From: Choanephora cucurbitarum
Taxonomy: Eukaryota; Mucoromycota; Mucoromycetes; Mucorales; Choanephoraceae
Direction of reading: 5' to 3'
Length of the DNA: 64,000 nt
Assembly (NCBI GenBank): GCA_025331435.1
Contig: JAIWNI010000020.1
Coordinates: 124,001 to 188,000, forward strand
Numbering within the stretch: position 1 is the stretch's first letter; every line of letters starts with the position of its first letter. The translations under genes and the position numbers were made by a program. The notes below the pieces were generated by a model. The model did no database searches and was not told the origin of the DNA. It saw only the letters and a program-made list of their open reading frames with translations. Below, in pieces: positions 1-11,016 of this stretch.

Positions 1-27
1 AAATTGGTGTAAAAGTCTGGCGTTTAA

Positions 28-1198
28 TTATTTGTTATCTTTGACAATGAGGCTATCTTTCATTCCTGCATACTCAGTCCAGCTTCCATCATATACAGCT
101 AACCTGCGTGCACCTACTCTTTCTAGAGCTAGATATAGAATGGAGGCAGTAATACCGCTTCCTTTTAGAAAGAAGAGAGTGAGGGAATGTGGCAATAAGT
201 ATCATTCTGCTTCTGCTTACCGCAACTAGTAACAATCTCTTTGTTCAAGTCTACTTGCTTGGAATTGAACACTTGGCGCAGCTTCTCATCACTAAGCATA
301 ACACCATTATCGACTACTTCGTCAAACGCAACGCTAATAGAACCAGGCATGTGTCCGGAGCTCAAGCCAGCTCGAGGTTCTGGAGCCTCACCAGTAAAGC
401 GAGCATAAGGACGAGCGTCTAAGACTTGTGCACCTGTCTGACCTTCATGAATTCTGCGAGCATTTGCTAAAACATTTTCATAACTGCGAATAAGATCGGC
501 CTTTAATTCTGGGACCGGATAATCTTTTGGTTCTACAGGTTTTGGTGATCCTGTTTCAACAGGACCACCAGCCTTTTCCCATAAAGGCAAACCTCCATTT
601 AATACAGAAACTGAATCATGACCAAACGCCTAAAAGACCATCAAGTATCATTAAATCTTACTTTGAACCATTGTTACTCGTAACAATCTATCAAACCTTA
701 AAAGTCCAGTATACACGACAAGCTGAGAAAACGCCAACAGTGTCATAAACAACAACATGATCATCTCTACCAATGCCCATTTTACCTATGCATAACCTAA
801 GCATTGATTGCTATTGATATATGTATATACAAATAAAAAGAGATACATGCCTACAGCCTCAGCAAACAGTTCTGGTAATGGGAGCATATGAGGGAGGTCG
901 CTAGTAGTATCTTTGATTGAATCAATTCCAAAAAATTGACTACCAGTGATACGCTTATCAGTGAATTCTTGGAGAGGATCACGATTTGTATTTGGCATAT
1001 GCCAGGAACCATCTAAAACCTTGACAGAACTCAAAGATTCTTTCAGTTCTGTAGGAGAAACAAGACTACCAAAAGGTCTTTGCTGAACATGTGTGGCTAT
1101 AGCTATATTTTGATGAACTTAAATGAAAACTCATTCCTATGCATATCCCTATGTTGCGACTAACTTTTTTTAATACTAGGACACGCTTGTTTAAACAT
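28..1198 (-). CDS. TUM1: Thiosulfate/3-mercaptopyruvate sulfurtransferase (tandem rhodanese, TUM1-like)
   Basis: Five exons: 1198-1165, 1102-851, 785-697, 629-221 and 161-28, giving about 305 aa, the usual length of Tum1/MPST. The first rhodanese domain carries VKVLDGSWHMP and HVVVYD. The second carries LDARPYARF and the active-site loop CGSGITAS, whose Cys would take the persulfide sulfur; this loop is split by the 162-220 intron and only appears after splicing. The enzyme moves sulfur from mercaptopyruvate or thiosulfate to acceptors; in yeast Tum1 feeds tRNA thiolation. The short basic, hydroxyl-rich N-terminus (first exon MFKQACPSIKK) could be a mitochondrial presequence, but the first exon is inferred only from frame and splice sites. 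The 786-850 intron must use a GC donor to keep frame. It is divergent from the next gene, with 361 bp between starts. Confidence 0.88.
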
Positions 1199-1488
1199 GT
1201 AATCGAAAGTTAAAATAAAAAAGAAAAATCGATGGAACTAGTTGTACTCTCTTCTATTTTTAGTGAATCTATTGCTTGATGACGTTGCAGTGCTTAATGC
1301 TGATTTTTTGGAGATGAAGTTTGACTTTATTAAGGTTTAAATTTCCTATTAAGTTGGCGGAGATCTCATGGCTTTATTTGGAAATGCAGATCTATATATG
1401 AAAAAGATAATGCAGTTTGGATATTAACTTCTAATTACTTTAGACTTATCTGCAACGCCTATTAGGAATTTTTTTTAACTATCAGATT

Positions 1489-1496
1489 TATATAAA
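1489..1496 (+). promoter_or_regulatory. TATA-like element of the FUSC/ALMT-like gene
   Basis: TATATAAA lies 64 bp before the ATG at 1560 and is followed by a T-rich stretch. Position and sequence fit a TATA box; no experimental support is available. Confidence 0.4.
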
Positions 1497-1559
1497 TTTA
1501 AAGACAAAACGAGACTTGTTTCTTTCTCTTTTGTTTATTTTTTTGTGATTGATTTAACA

Positions 1560-3658
1560 ATGACATCTTCCAATGCTCAACATGACTCTTTAGTCTTTGA
1601 TGATGCCATTTCAAATAAATCATATGTTAATTCTGCCAATAATGATGATTTACTTAGAACCAAAGATAGTAATACCGGTATGAAGATACAGCTAATCAAT
1701 TCTTTGACTTGTTGCTTATCAATCCATTTGTTAAAGGTTCAAATCAATGTGAAATGTTGCAGAATAACATGGATGTAGAACATCTCGCTGACTATCCAAA
1801 GAGACCTGATTCAGCACACACTACTATAAAAATACCTTCTCAAGAGCACATCACTATCATTGAGGACACACGATTTTTTCGTAGCGGATCAGAAGATAGT
1901 AAAGAAAGCATAGATGAGCAACCGAAGAAACCACCAAGAACGAATCGAATAATGACCTCAGGGATCTACCAATGGATTGTAAAGCAATGCAATGCTTCAG
2001 ACAATCGATATGCCTTTCAGATGGGCATTGCTTTCATAGCTGCCTCCATGTTTGTCATTATCACACCTCTTTCGAAAATTTTCAATAACGCTTTTTGGAT
2101 TGGTAAAAATCATTCTATCAATTTATCCATGTTCCTTGTATTGACACCACTATCCGCCTCAATTAACAGGTGTATCTGTTGTCACCGTACTTGACAACAC
2201 GGTGGGAGGCTTTCTTAATCTCAGCTTACAACGACTATTAGGCACAATCATTGGTGGCGTATCAAGCATTGCTATCATGACAATCACTAGAGCTATTTTC
2301 CATCCGGAATGGAACGTAAAGGCAGAAGTACTACTATGTGTGCTCATGTTTGTACAGATATTCTGTATTGCAAAGATAAAGATGATGCCAGATATGGCAT
2401 ATGCTGGCAGTATTGTATGTCATTTTTTTTTCAGTGGATTTTATTTTCATAAATTAAATTGTCCAACCTTCTTTTTTTAGGGCCTTCTGACAACCGTTAT
2501 CATCTTACTGTCTGGTTATTCAGAACTGACACATAACAGATTATCCTACACCGCCGAGCTGGGTCTCTGGCGAACATTAAACTTGATAATGGGTATCGTT
2601 ATTGCATTGTAAGTCAAACATAAACATAAAATGACAAGTACAAAAAAGGTTAATAAACTTCCTCTATGCTCATTAGGCTTGTTTCGCTTCTTGTGTTTCC
2701 ACTAAAAGCAAGTAGTGTGATGCGAAAAAACCTTGGAAAAGCTATGGAAGATGCCGCCAATCTTTATCAAAAGTCATCTGAATTTTACCTAGACTTCAAC
2801 AAGGTCACAAGCAAAGAGCCCTTGGAAGAAAAAATGAATTTTGGAAACCAAGAGCGACCTTCATTCATAGCCAGCTTCTTCAATAAGCCCATTTCCAACC
2901 CATCAGAACCTATAACTCAGTCTATGGAAGATCACAACCCTATATGGACACATGAAACTATCACAAAGATAAGCGATCAAGCCTTTGATGTTATGGCTAA
3001 GCTCCAGACAGAGTCTGCTCGACTACGTAACGTTTCCAATGAATGCTACACACAATCTGTCTTTCGCATTTTTGGTGGAAAAGAACATTGTAAGCGCCAT
3101 ATGCGAAGAGCAAGGCGCTACAATGATGCCATTGAGGCAATGAAACGCATCACCTGGCCATTGGTCTCTTTTAGATTGCTTCTACCACTCATAAGTATGA
3201 GTCAGGCTAACCAGCGATTGGAACATTTCCAGGGCGACAAATCAAATGATTTCACCGCTCTTCAAGATCGTATTACTCCGACAAAGGAAACACTAGAAAG
3301 CTTTTATGATAGCTTGAGAGTCATGCACAAATTAGGCAGTATCTTGAAGAACTACCGTCAATCGCTGAGCGAATTTTCTGAAGACTGGGTAGAAATAGAT
3401 CGTATGACAGCAAGCGGCAATCAACATATTCAGCGTGAGCTCAGACAAATAGTAAAGCAATGCGTAGACTACAAAGAACTAGATGGCCTTCAAACCTTAT
3501 CTTATTATGGCTTTTTGGTGAGGTGTGCCATGATCTGGGATGGACTCAAGACTGTAACAGAAAAACTGAGCCCTTTAAATGGGACGCTCAGTAGGACCTC
3601 AAGCATGGGTTTTAATGGATCCTTACCCAACCGAGAAAATATCCCTGCACCTGAATAG
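1560..3658 (+). CDS. FUSC/ArAE/ALMT-like multi-pass membrane protein
   Basis: Exons 1560-1677, 1737-2102, 2170-2414, 2481-2608 and 2677-3658 give 612 aa. A polar N-terminus of about 130 aa is followed by roughly six hydrophobic segments, from AFQMGIAFIAASMF to IALLVSLLVFPLKA. After splicing, WIGVSVVTVLDNTVGG followed by LQRLLGTIIGG resembles the conserved TVGxxLxxxxxRxxGT block shared by plant aluminium-activated malate transporters and the fusaric-acid-resistance/aromatic-acid-exporter group. The C-terminal ~330 aa are hydrophilic and helical, probably cytosolic. Likely role: transport of organic or aromatic anions at a membrane; the substrate cannot be read from sequence. The start at 1560 is the first ATG after the T-rich leader. 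Membership of the superfamily is fairly secure; the exact subfamily is not. Confidence 0.78.
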
Positions 3659-5047
3659 TTCACTTTTTATTCTCGCATTCTATTCAAAACTTGTAATTTA
3701 GTATTTATATGCCCGATAACCAAAGTTCATCCCATTCTTCTGTTGTTTCATAGTCAATGCTCTCAAATAAATCTGAGATTTGTAAAGAGATAATCATGTA
3801 ACTCTGAAACAAATACAGAAACTTTTTTTTCTGTACAATTTACAAGCGCTTATTAAATCAACAAACAGAATTCTCATTAAAGCCCCATCGACAGCATTGC
3901 AGATCAAAACAGCAGTTTGATGGCTATTGCTTCTTGACTAGACAAAAGAAAGTGGTTGAATCTCTTGAAGAGACATTTCAGAATACATCTCTAAATTTGA
4001 TTGCATAACTTGACTTTGTTTATCTAGATTTCTTCCGGCACATATTGATAGGGGCTACTTCAACATAACAACTGTGGCCTACATACATAAAACCGAGGTC
4101 AATAAGGGTAACTGGCAAGAGAAAAAAGAAAGTCCGTGCTTGTCAGTACTAGGCACAAAGTTTCAACCGTCTAGCAGGAACAGCTTTGAGAGCCAATCAG
4201 TTCAATGATATTAGATGTCTTTGTGTAACTATCCAGAGCAAGAATAACACACTCATGTTGCTTATTTTTTCTGTAGAAGCACGCTGAAGGTTTCTAATTC
4301 TTTCTTTCTTAGAATTTGAAGTTGTTGCATAGAGTTGATATTTGTTCTTGATTTAATACAATATCGAGATTGATATGATCGACAAACATGCCACTCAAAA
4401 TCCTATCGATTCTCAACGCTTTTCTAACCAGCTTAGAGTACCATGATCAACATATCTTCTGCATATTGTTTAGACAAACAGTGATAGCATACTATCTCTT
4501 ATCTCAATCATAAAGTGAAATACTCATAGTCTCTTCAACTTTACATTCAAGTCATCGTCTAGAAGAATAAGACGACACATCTTCTTTTGCTTAGTCAACG
4601 CAAGTCTGCAAGTGGCAACAGGATTTCAGAAGCATATATCGAGAAATCTGATTGGACAATAAATCGATTGTTGTTGATTGTTGTCGTTGCTCAAACTCGC
4701 TACAATGTATTTGTGGGAATCTTCTAATTCAATGAGGTGATTCTTATTGATTTATTGTGTATTTGTGAGAGTTTTGTTTTTAAGTTCAAACACTCATGCA
4801 CTTAGTTTGCACCTAAACAAGCTCAACTTCGAAATCAGCGATTTATTGACGTTCTGTGTCCTACTTGTAAACAAAGACCATTGCACTTAGTTGGAGCCTA
4901 AAAAGAATCAAATTCTGATTTCTTTCGGACTTACTTTGCCCGGTTGCAAGAGACAAGAGGATTTCCTCGGCATGATTAGCGGTCTTTTGATTGTTGTAGC
5001 ATCTCTCACTTTTCTCTCTCTATTTCATCTTATATCATATATTGTTT
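3659..5047. other. Gene-free interval
   Basis: About 1.4 kb of AT-rich sequence between the membrane protein and CK2 alpha. I found no convincing coding exon, RNA gene or mobile element. The last ~150 bp before 5048 are T-rich and probably hold the CK2 promoter. A weak direct repeat (TGCACTTAGTT near 4797 and 4883) is noted separately. Confidence 0.5.
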
Positions 5048-6352
5048 ATGAGTGAAAGCAATTCCGAACTAAACATAGCACGTGTTTATGCAACCGCTTG
5101 CATCGACAAACAACCTGATTACTATGAATACGAGCAGCTTCAAGTAGTATGGGGGTAATTTTCTGCTTTTTCTTAAGGACTATTATACTACTGCTTATGC
5201 GCCTTCACATCCTGCTATCTTTTTTTTTTTTTACATTTACTTCGTTTTTGATATAGCAATCAAGACGAGTACTACATATGTAACAAAGTTGGTAGGGGCA
5301 AATACTCTGAAGTGTTTGAAGGGATATATGCACCTGCTCAAAAGCAATGTGTCATTAAAGTTCTGAAGCCAGTAAAGAAAAAGAAAATAAAGCGAGAAAT
5401 CAGAATTCTTCAAGCATTGGCTGGAGGTCCCAACATCATTCGTCTTTTGGATGTTGTTCGAGATATAGATGTAAGCAATTGAAAATCGACGAACATAGTT
5501 TTGTATACATGCATATTGAATTTGTCTCAAATTTTTTTAAAAAAAAACTAGGCGGGTATACCCTCACTTATATTTGAACATGTCAATAATGTTGACTTCA
5601 ATATCCTGTATCCTACATTAACTGATCAAGATGTAAGATACTATATGTACCAACTATTAAAAGCATTAGACTATTGCCATTCACATGGCATTATGCACCG
5701 CGATATAAAACCGCATAATGTCATGATTGATCATACGCAAAGAAAGGTATACTTATTCATCGTTCCATTATGCTGTTACTTTCGACTGACACAGTATGAA
5801 AAGTTACGTCTTATCGATTGGGGATTAGCTGACTTTTATCTGCCAAATACAGAATACAACGTCCGCGTCGCCTCTCGCTGCTACAAAGGACCTGAATTAC
5901 TGGTAGATTTACGCTTATATGATTATAGCTTAGACCTATGGAGTTACGGTGCCATGTTGGCTGGTATGGTATTTCAAGAAGATCCATTTTTCAACGGGGA
6001 AGATAATTACGATCAACTATGGGTCATTGTACAGGTTTTAGGCACACCTTTGCTTGAGAAGTACCTCGATAAATACCAAATCACATTAAGCCGCCACTAT
6101 GATGGACTCATTAAGCCGTATGTGAATTACTGATAACTCATATAATAGCATTAAAAATTGCCTTCCATCTATAGATGTGCAGCTACTCCGTGGTCAAATT
6201 TTGTCGATTCAGGCAACAAAAAATATGTTTCAGAAGAGCTATTCGATCTTTTAGATAAGCTGTTGCGCTATGATCATCAAGAGCGTTTGACAGCCAAAGA
6301 AGCGATGTGCCATCCTTACTTCAATGTAATTCAATCCAATGAGATGAATTAA
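5048..6352 (+). CDS. CKA1: Casein kinase II catalytic subunit alpha
   Basis: Exons 5048-5154, 5257-5470, 5552-5746, 5795-6117 and 6175-6352 give 338 aa, typical of CK2 alpha. In order: ARVYATACI...QPDYYEYE N-terminal signature, glycine loop [11 protein letters not shown], the catalytic Lys in [13 protein letters not shown] followed by the basic KKKKIKRE cluster that contacts acidic substrates, [10 protein letters not shown] catalytic loop, DWGLADFY activation start (DWG instead of DFG is diagnostic of CK2), [10 protein letters not shown] and [15 protein letters not shown]. It phosphorylates acidic Ser/Thr sites and normally pairs with a beta regulatory subunit, not found here. All four introns are 48-102 nt. 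No key residue is missing. Confidence 0.96.
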
Positions 6353-6979
6353 TTAATCAATTAGCTTCCTGTGCCTTTCTTTTTTTTTTCCTTATAATAC
6401 AACCAAAGCATAACAATAAGTACCATATCTTCTTAACAATATAACATAACATCAAAAAGGAGAAGGTTTATCATCTGTGCAAAGTAAACACAATGTCAAG
6501 TTGTGCGTCATAAAAAGTCAACGAAAATAAAAATAAGTCAAAATAATGCTTCGCTTGTGGAAATAAGTGTATAAGCACTATATTTTTTATAATGCTTTAT
6601 AGCGTATCAGAACAATTATCTTTTTAAAGATAGTACCAGAATGTCTGCATGAATTAGAGTAGACATAAAACAGTCTCGTAAAAAGCACGCATAGCTCAGA
6701 TCGATATAATAGTAGGAATTTCATGTGCCTTATAATGTCTGTTGCTTTCTATGAAACTGTACTTATTCTTCATTACATGTAAGATAACCGATGATTTTAA
6801 ACGAGAGTTGTGATGCATAAAGCTCATGAGCAAAAAGCAAATCAAAAGGGTTAATTGTGACTTTCAGTATGTGATATACACCTTTTTCCTTTTTGAAGCG
6901 CCAAATCCTTTTTCTTCTTAGCTTAATTTTAAGTGCAAAGTCGCCAATACATGCTTTTCTTTTGCTCATTTGTTTAAAC
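6353..6979. other. Intergenic interval
   Basis: 627 bp between CK2 alpha and the F-box gene. It should contain the CK2 3' end (T-rich tract at about 6380) and the F-box promoter. Nothing else is supportable. Confidence 0.4.
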
Positions 6980-8704
6980 ATGTTACAGAATCTACCATTA
7001 GAGATCATTAGAAGAATTTTTGACTCACTTTTCTTTAGCAACTTAATCCAATGTCAGCTTGTAAGCCAAAAATGGAGCCAGCCAGCACAAGCGCAGATCT
7101 ACAAGACAATCATGATTTACAATGAAGAACAACTCCGTTTGCTCTTAAGAACTTTAGTGTCCTCATCATCTATTAACAGTCTAGTCAGAAAACTTCAAAT
7201 TAGTAGCAACGCTTCCTTAAGTTTTGAAGAATGCAAGCAGTTAGTCCTGCATACACCCAACCTGAGATTTTTCTGTCACTACAAGCTTGGAGATGTTCAT
7301 TATGAGATGATCCTTTGGCTTATAAACCAAGGCTACTGGAAAAACTTGGAAGTTTTGCGCTATCCTGATCCGATTGATCGAATGTGTAGATACTCCCGAA
7401 CAGCTATAAATTGTGACACTTATTATTACTATGCGGCATGCTCTGCACTAAAGGATAGACTTAAGGAGATTGATTTCAACCACGTCGCTTTTTCTCAGCT
7501 TTATGAAGAGATGCACTTCTTTCGCTTTCCCAATTTTGTTACTAGACAGACCAGATTTCCTAAAGTGGAAACAGTGTTCTATGGCCCGAACACCCTAACG
7601 AACTTCAGGAGTTTAGAGGATACGCTTCAGCTCTTTCCAACAATGAACAAGCTTACAATGGATCTTATATCTCTAGAAATTCTTACAAGTGATTTGGAAA
7701 CTATAGAACCAAACACAAATGTGACTAGGCTTGAAATAGGAGTGAAAAGAACCAACAACAACGTTCTCCGATACATCTTCAAAAAGTTTCCCAGCGTCAA
7801 GCATCTTAAACTGAAATTAAGATACTATGTTTCAGACCTGGTCACGCTCGTGAGAAACTTGCCACTTGAACTGATCAATCAATTGGCAACTTATGCCGCA
7901 CAAGCAGACACGCTTGAAATCGAAGTGAACGATATTCACAACATAATGGATCTCTTCGATGCTTTCAAGATACCTCCATTCAAGAAAGGGGATATGACAA
8001 TTTCTTTATTGTGTTCGGATTTTGGTAGAAGCTCTGCCATGTCAGGCCTCAAGATTGAATTTCAAAAGAAGGACTACTCGTATCTATGCTTATTTTTGGA
8101 GAAAGGGCAGTATCTTACTGGTTTTGGCAAGCGCAATTCTGCTTTTTTGAGTGTCTTGGATGAACTTCGTTATGTCGGCTGCAATGCCCCCTCTGATCGA
8201 ACCATGGAATTGTGTAAGGAAATCTTAAAATATTGCAAAAAAATGAGGTCTTTTACGCTTGAAGAATGTGATTTTGATGAGCTTGTACTGGAAACCCCCA
8301 ATCGATCCTGTACAGAGATTCAGATTTGCAACAGCAATTATACCAAAAACACTTTGAAGACCCTAAGCAAGAGCTTTCCTAGACTTTCAGATTTAGTTAT
8401 TTCGGGATCAGTTATGGAATTAGGAGAAGGTACCTATGATATTGTTATGCCAGATGCAAAACTAGATCTGTTAGACTATACGTTGATGTGCGATGATGCA
8501 GATGTTTTCCTTCATCTGAGAAGAGGTTCTTGTAACAACACGTATTTCCATATGATGAACGCCCAATTACAGAAAATAACCCAAGAAGAGTTTGAACGTC
8601 AAACTCTGGATCCAGAGACTGTCAAGTTATATGTGGCATGTCAGTCTCTTGCCAATCTCATGATGCTTCTTGGAGATGGCTTCTGTGAATACAAGTTTTC
8701 TTAA
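6980..8704 (+). CDS. F-box protein with leucine-rich C-terminal part
   Basis: A single-exon ORF of 574 aa from the ATG at 6980. The reading frame is open further upstream but only with non-ATG codons. The extreme N-terminus, LPLEIIRRIFDSL then QCQLVSQKW, is a clear F-box (residues ~4-45), which binds Skp1 in SCF ubiquitin ligases. The remaining ~520 aa contain irregular Leu-rich segments such as VKHLKLKLRYYV and LSDLVISGSVMELG, consistent with a degenerate LRR solenoid that would pick substrates. Such F-box/LRR proteins are highly expanded in Mucorales. The substrate is unknown. A MITE-like element starts about 100 bp after the stop. Confidence 0.85.
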   Translation: MLQNLPLEIIRRIFDSLFFSNLIQCQLVSQKWSQPAQAQIYKTIMIYNEEQLRLLLRTLVSSSSINSLVRKLQISSNASLSFEECKQLVLHTPNLRFFCHYKLGDVHYEMILWLINQGYWKNLEVLRYPDPIDRMCRYSRTAINCDTYYYYAACSALKDRLKEIDFNHVAFSQLYEEMHFFRFPNFVTRQTRFPKVETVFYGPNTLTNFRSLEDTLQLFPTMNKLTMDLISLEILTSDLETIEPNTNVTRLEIGVKRTNNNVLRYIFKKFPSVKHLKLKLRYYVSDLVTLVRNLPLELINQLATYAAQADTLEIEVNDIHNIMDLFDAFKIPPFKKGDMTISLLCSDFGRSSAMSGLKIEFQKKDYSYLCLFLEKGQYLTGFGKRNSAFLSVLDELRYVGCNAPSDRTMELCKEILKYCKKMRSFTLEECDFDELVLETPNRSCTEIQICNSNYTKNTLKTLSKSFPRLSDLVISGSVMELGEGTYDIVMPDAKLDLLDYTLMCDDADVFLHLRRGSCNNTYFHMMNAQLQKITQEEFERQTLDPETVKLYVACQSLANLMMLLGDGFCEYKFS

Positions 8705-8800
8705 TACACCATTACTCTTTTTTTTTAATCCTGGGCTTCGTAATTATTTATCATCCTTTTTTATACTAACTCGTCCTCCCCCTTTTTTCTTTCTATCAAG

Positions 8801-8962
8801 TACTGCAGTCATCCCCCGATTTAGGGAACGGTCTTGAGGGAACCAAAGCTCGTTTGATGCTGAATATTCCCTGCTATTGCTTTGAGAAATAGGGAACGAC
8901 TTTGATTTAAAGAACGGTGTCGAAGGAACCAAAACCGTTCCCTAAATCGGGTGATGACTGTA
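8801..8962. mobile_element. MITE-like element with ~27-bp terminal inverted repeats
   Basis: The left end (about 8805-8832) reads CAGTCATC followed by CCCGATTTAGGGAACGGT. The right end (8934-8960) is its reverse complement with one mismatch. TA dinucleotides lie at 8801 and 8961, although the left one is separated from the repeat by three bases. The 162-bp unit has no coding capacity, and its interior repeats GGGAACGG/GGAACCAAA motifs. This is the structure of a non-autonomous Tc1/mariner-type MITE. It sits just after the F-box stop codon. Confidence 0.75.
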
Positions 8963-10579
8963 CGCATATTTCTGTATCGAACTTATGTGTTATTTTGAAA
9001 TTTTATAAACAATTCGTATACAAAATTGAAGGATCATGATATGTTTATCCCAACTAACTCCAAAATTCTTAAAGGCCTCGAATGAGATGAATTATCTTGT
9101 GAGCATACAGTTCTACTGCAAAATGGTTATTTGTTAAACCTTGTACAATTCAATTCATCAAATGAAACAGATAGCTGTATAAAGATGAAAACGCTCTTCG
9201 CCGGGTTGAGCACTTTGGCTCAATTCTCATGCCTTTCACACCACAGAATCTTCAAAGCTATAGAACCACAAGGATGCAAAAGAATGTTTTTTCCACTAGA
9301 ATCTTTCACTTGTTGTAGTGCTCTCTTATTATCTAGGGTTTACTCTACTTTCAAACAATCTGCCAGATTAGTCTCTCTGTTTACTTTGTTTGCAGTATAT
9401 TCATTGTTGTTGTCTTTTGTCTTTTTTTTTATATCAATTCAACCAACTAACGCAAAAAATGTTTGGTCAAATCAAGATGATGGGTCTTTCTCTCTGTCTT
9501 TTAGTATCTACGGCTTTAGCCAGGACCATCAAGCTTCAGCAAAAGGCTGCCAATGCTCTGGACCATAGAACCAAACTTTAGCCTGGTCCTTAGGTTTATC
9601 AAGATTAAGCAATAGGAGAGGGAGAGCCCTATAGTGTCAAGATAGATTGCACTATGGTCTTATGCTAATTTCAGTTTTCTAGTCTAACCTTCTTTTCTCT
9701 TTCTAAGTGACATAGTCTTTTATGTTTGGTTGCATATGAAGCTCCTCTAGAAAGTCAGTATTGTTCTTTTTTAATTAACTTCCTATTTAGTCAATGTCAA
9801 TCTGTCTCAAACAACTTTAAGGCGTTACCTAACTGTCACTGGCAAAAATTTAGAAATGCAAATTTTCATTTCATACATGCGGACACGCTGATTTCAAGAC
9901 CATTAAGAACAAAGGCTTTTTGTTGTCATATCTAGCAAAGTACTCAAGCATTCGGTCTTTTGATCATACGGCTTTATATTAATAAATTGGCGAGATCAAT
10001 GCTCTCTTCTTTACCAAGCATGTGCCTTATTTACCGCAACAAATCATTGATCCATCTCCTCTATGTGGAAATCGAGCTATTGCTCAACAGCAATCAAACC
10101 GACTTGTCCAAGCTAATGAGACTACAAACAAACCCAGAAAGACCAGATGATTTTCTATTGCGAATAGTCGGCAATGTAGCTAGATTCATCCTCACCTCTT
10201 AGTTGGGTAACTACATTTAACCATTGTTCCTTGCAAGTTTTTTTTCTTGCATCATAGATGTTACAATTAAAGTAGGTATTAACAGCTGTCTATAGTATCA
10301 TTTCATAAAACCACTATCTTGGCTAAGCTGAGCAAACTAGGCAGATAGTCTATGATCAGTTTGAAACATCCCTCGATTCTTTGACTATATCAGAAACGAA
10401 ACATATGAGAATGCTAACTCATATTCCAAAATCAATTTTGCACTTACCGTAGTCAAACAAGTGTCAAAGGAGAGCGGAGCATGAACTAAGTAAGTTACTC
10501 CATTTAGCCAATCATAAGAAATAAAAAAGCATAGTCTTTTTTTTTTTCTCTTTTCTTCATACTACTTGCACTAAGCACC
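8963..10579. other. Mostly gene-free interval with one candidate peptide
   Basis: Apart from the candidate secreted peptide at 9459-9581, the interval has several short unconnected open frames (for example 9960-10202) that show no recognisable motif and no splice connection. They could be remnants of a decayed gene. No RNA gene was identified. Confidence 0.4.
9459..9581 (+). CDS. Possible very small secreted peptide precursor (40 aa)
   Basis: The ATG at 9459 follows a T-rich leader and a CAACCAACTAACGCAAAAA context like that of real fungal starts. The 40-aa product begins with a compact signal-peptide-like segment, MMGLSLCLLVSTALA, with an ALA site that fits signal peptidase. That would leave a basic mature peptide of about 19 residues (RTIKLQQKA...). 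No family is recognised. It could equally be the first exon of a decayed secreted protein, because nothing downstream splices convincingly to it. Confidence 0.3.
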   Translation: MFGQIKMMGLSLCLLVSTALARTIKLQQKAANALDHRTKL

Positions 10580-10991
10580 ATGTTGCCAACATTAGTTCGT
10601 TTGCACAAGGCACCTGCCATGCCCAAGTTCTTTCAAGAAGGCTTGACACTTGATCATGTAAGTTGCATAAACTCATGACCAACCCAACCTCTTAACACAT
10701 GATCTAGTTTATACTGCGTGGACAAGTCATCTCACTCTATCGAAGCATTGTCCGTTGTACAAAAGGCATGGACAAGGCTAATGCCAAAGATCTGATACAG
10801 TTTGCTCGGGCTGACTTTGAGCGTCATAGACATGAAACGAATCTTGTAAGTTAGCAACAACTGTTCAAATAGCTAAACTAATGTATTCTGTCTTCTTTTG
10901 ATAGGAAAGCATCCGTTCATTAATATCAGTTGGCAAATACCAAATGCACTCATTACAAAGTTCAGTATCATTAGCACATACGAGTCGATAA
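10580..10991 (+). CDS. LYRM2: LYR-motif protein, LYRM2-like
   Basis: Exons 10580-10657, 10708-10845 and 10905-10991 give 100 aa. The second exon contains the LYR signature in ISLYRSIVR, followed by DLIQFARADFERHRHET, which matches the Complex1_LYR fold with its conserved Phe and Arg. ESIRSLISVGKYQMHSLQ then matches the IRxMISxGxxQLxxLE ending of LYRM2. LYR proteins are small mitochondrial adaptors that bind acyl-ACP and help assemble Fe-S proteins and respiratory complexes; LYRM2 is linked to complex I. It is convergent with glucosidase II alpha, with only 25 bp between stop codons. Confidence 0.88.
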
Positions 10992-11016
10992 GATGATTTT
11001 ATTACTATTTTTTCAT

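Noticed and set aside
786..854. GT-AG version of the TUM1 intron (donor at 854)
   Set aside because: It shifts the reading frame and loses the HVVVYD rhodanese motif; the GC donor four bases further on keeps it.
9131..9568. 145-aa plus-strand ORF
   Set aside because: It runs through promoter-like pyrimidine tracts and overlaps the better-supported small ORF in another frame; no motif.
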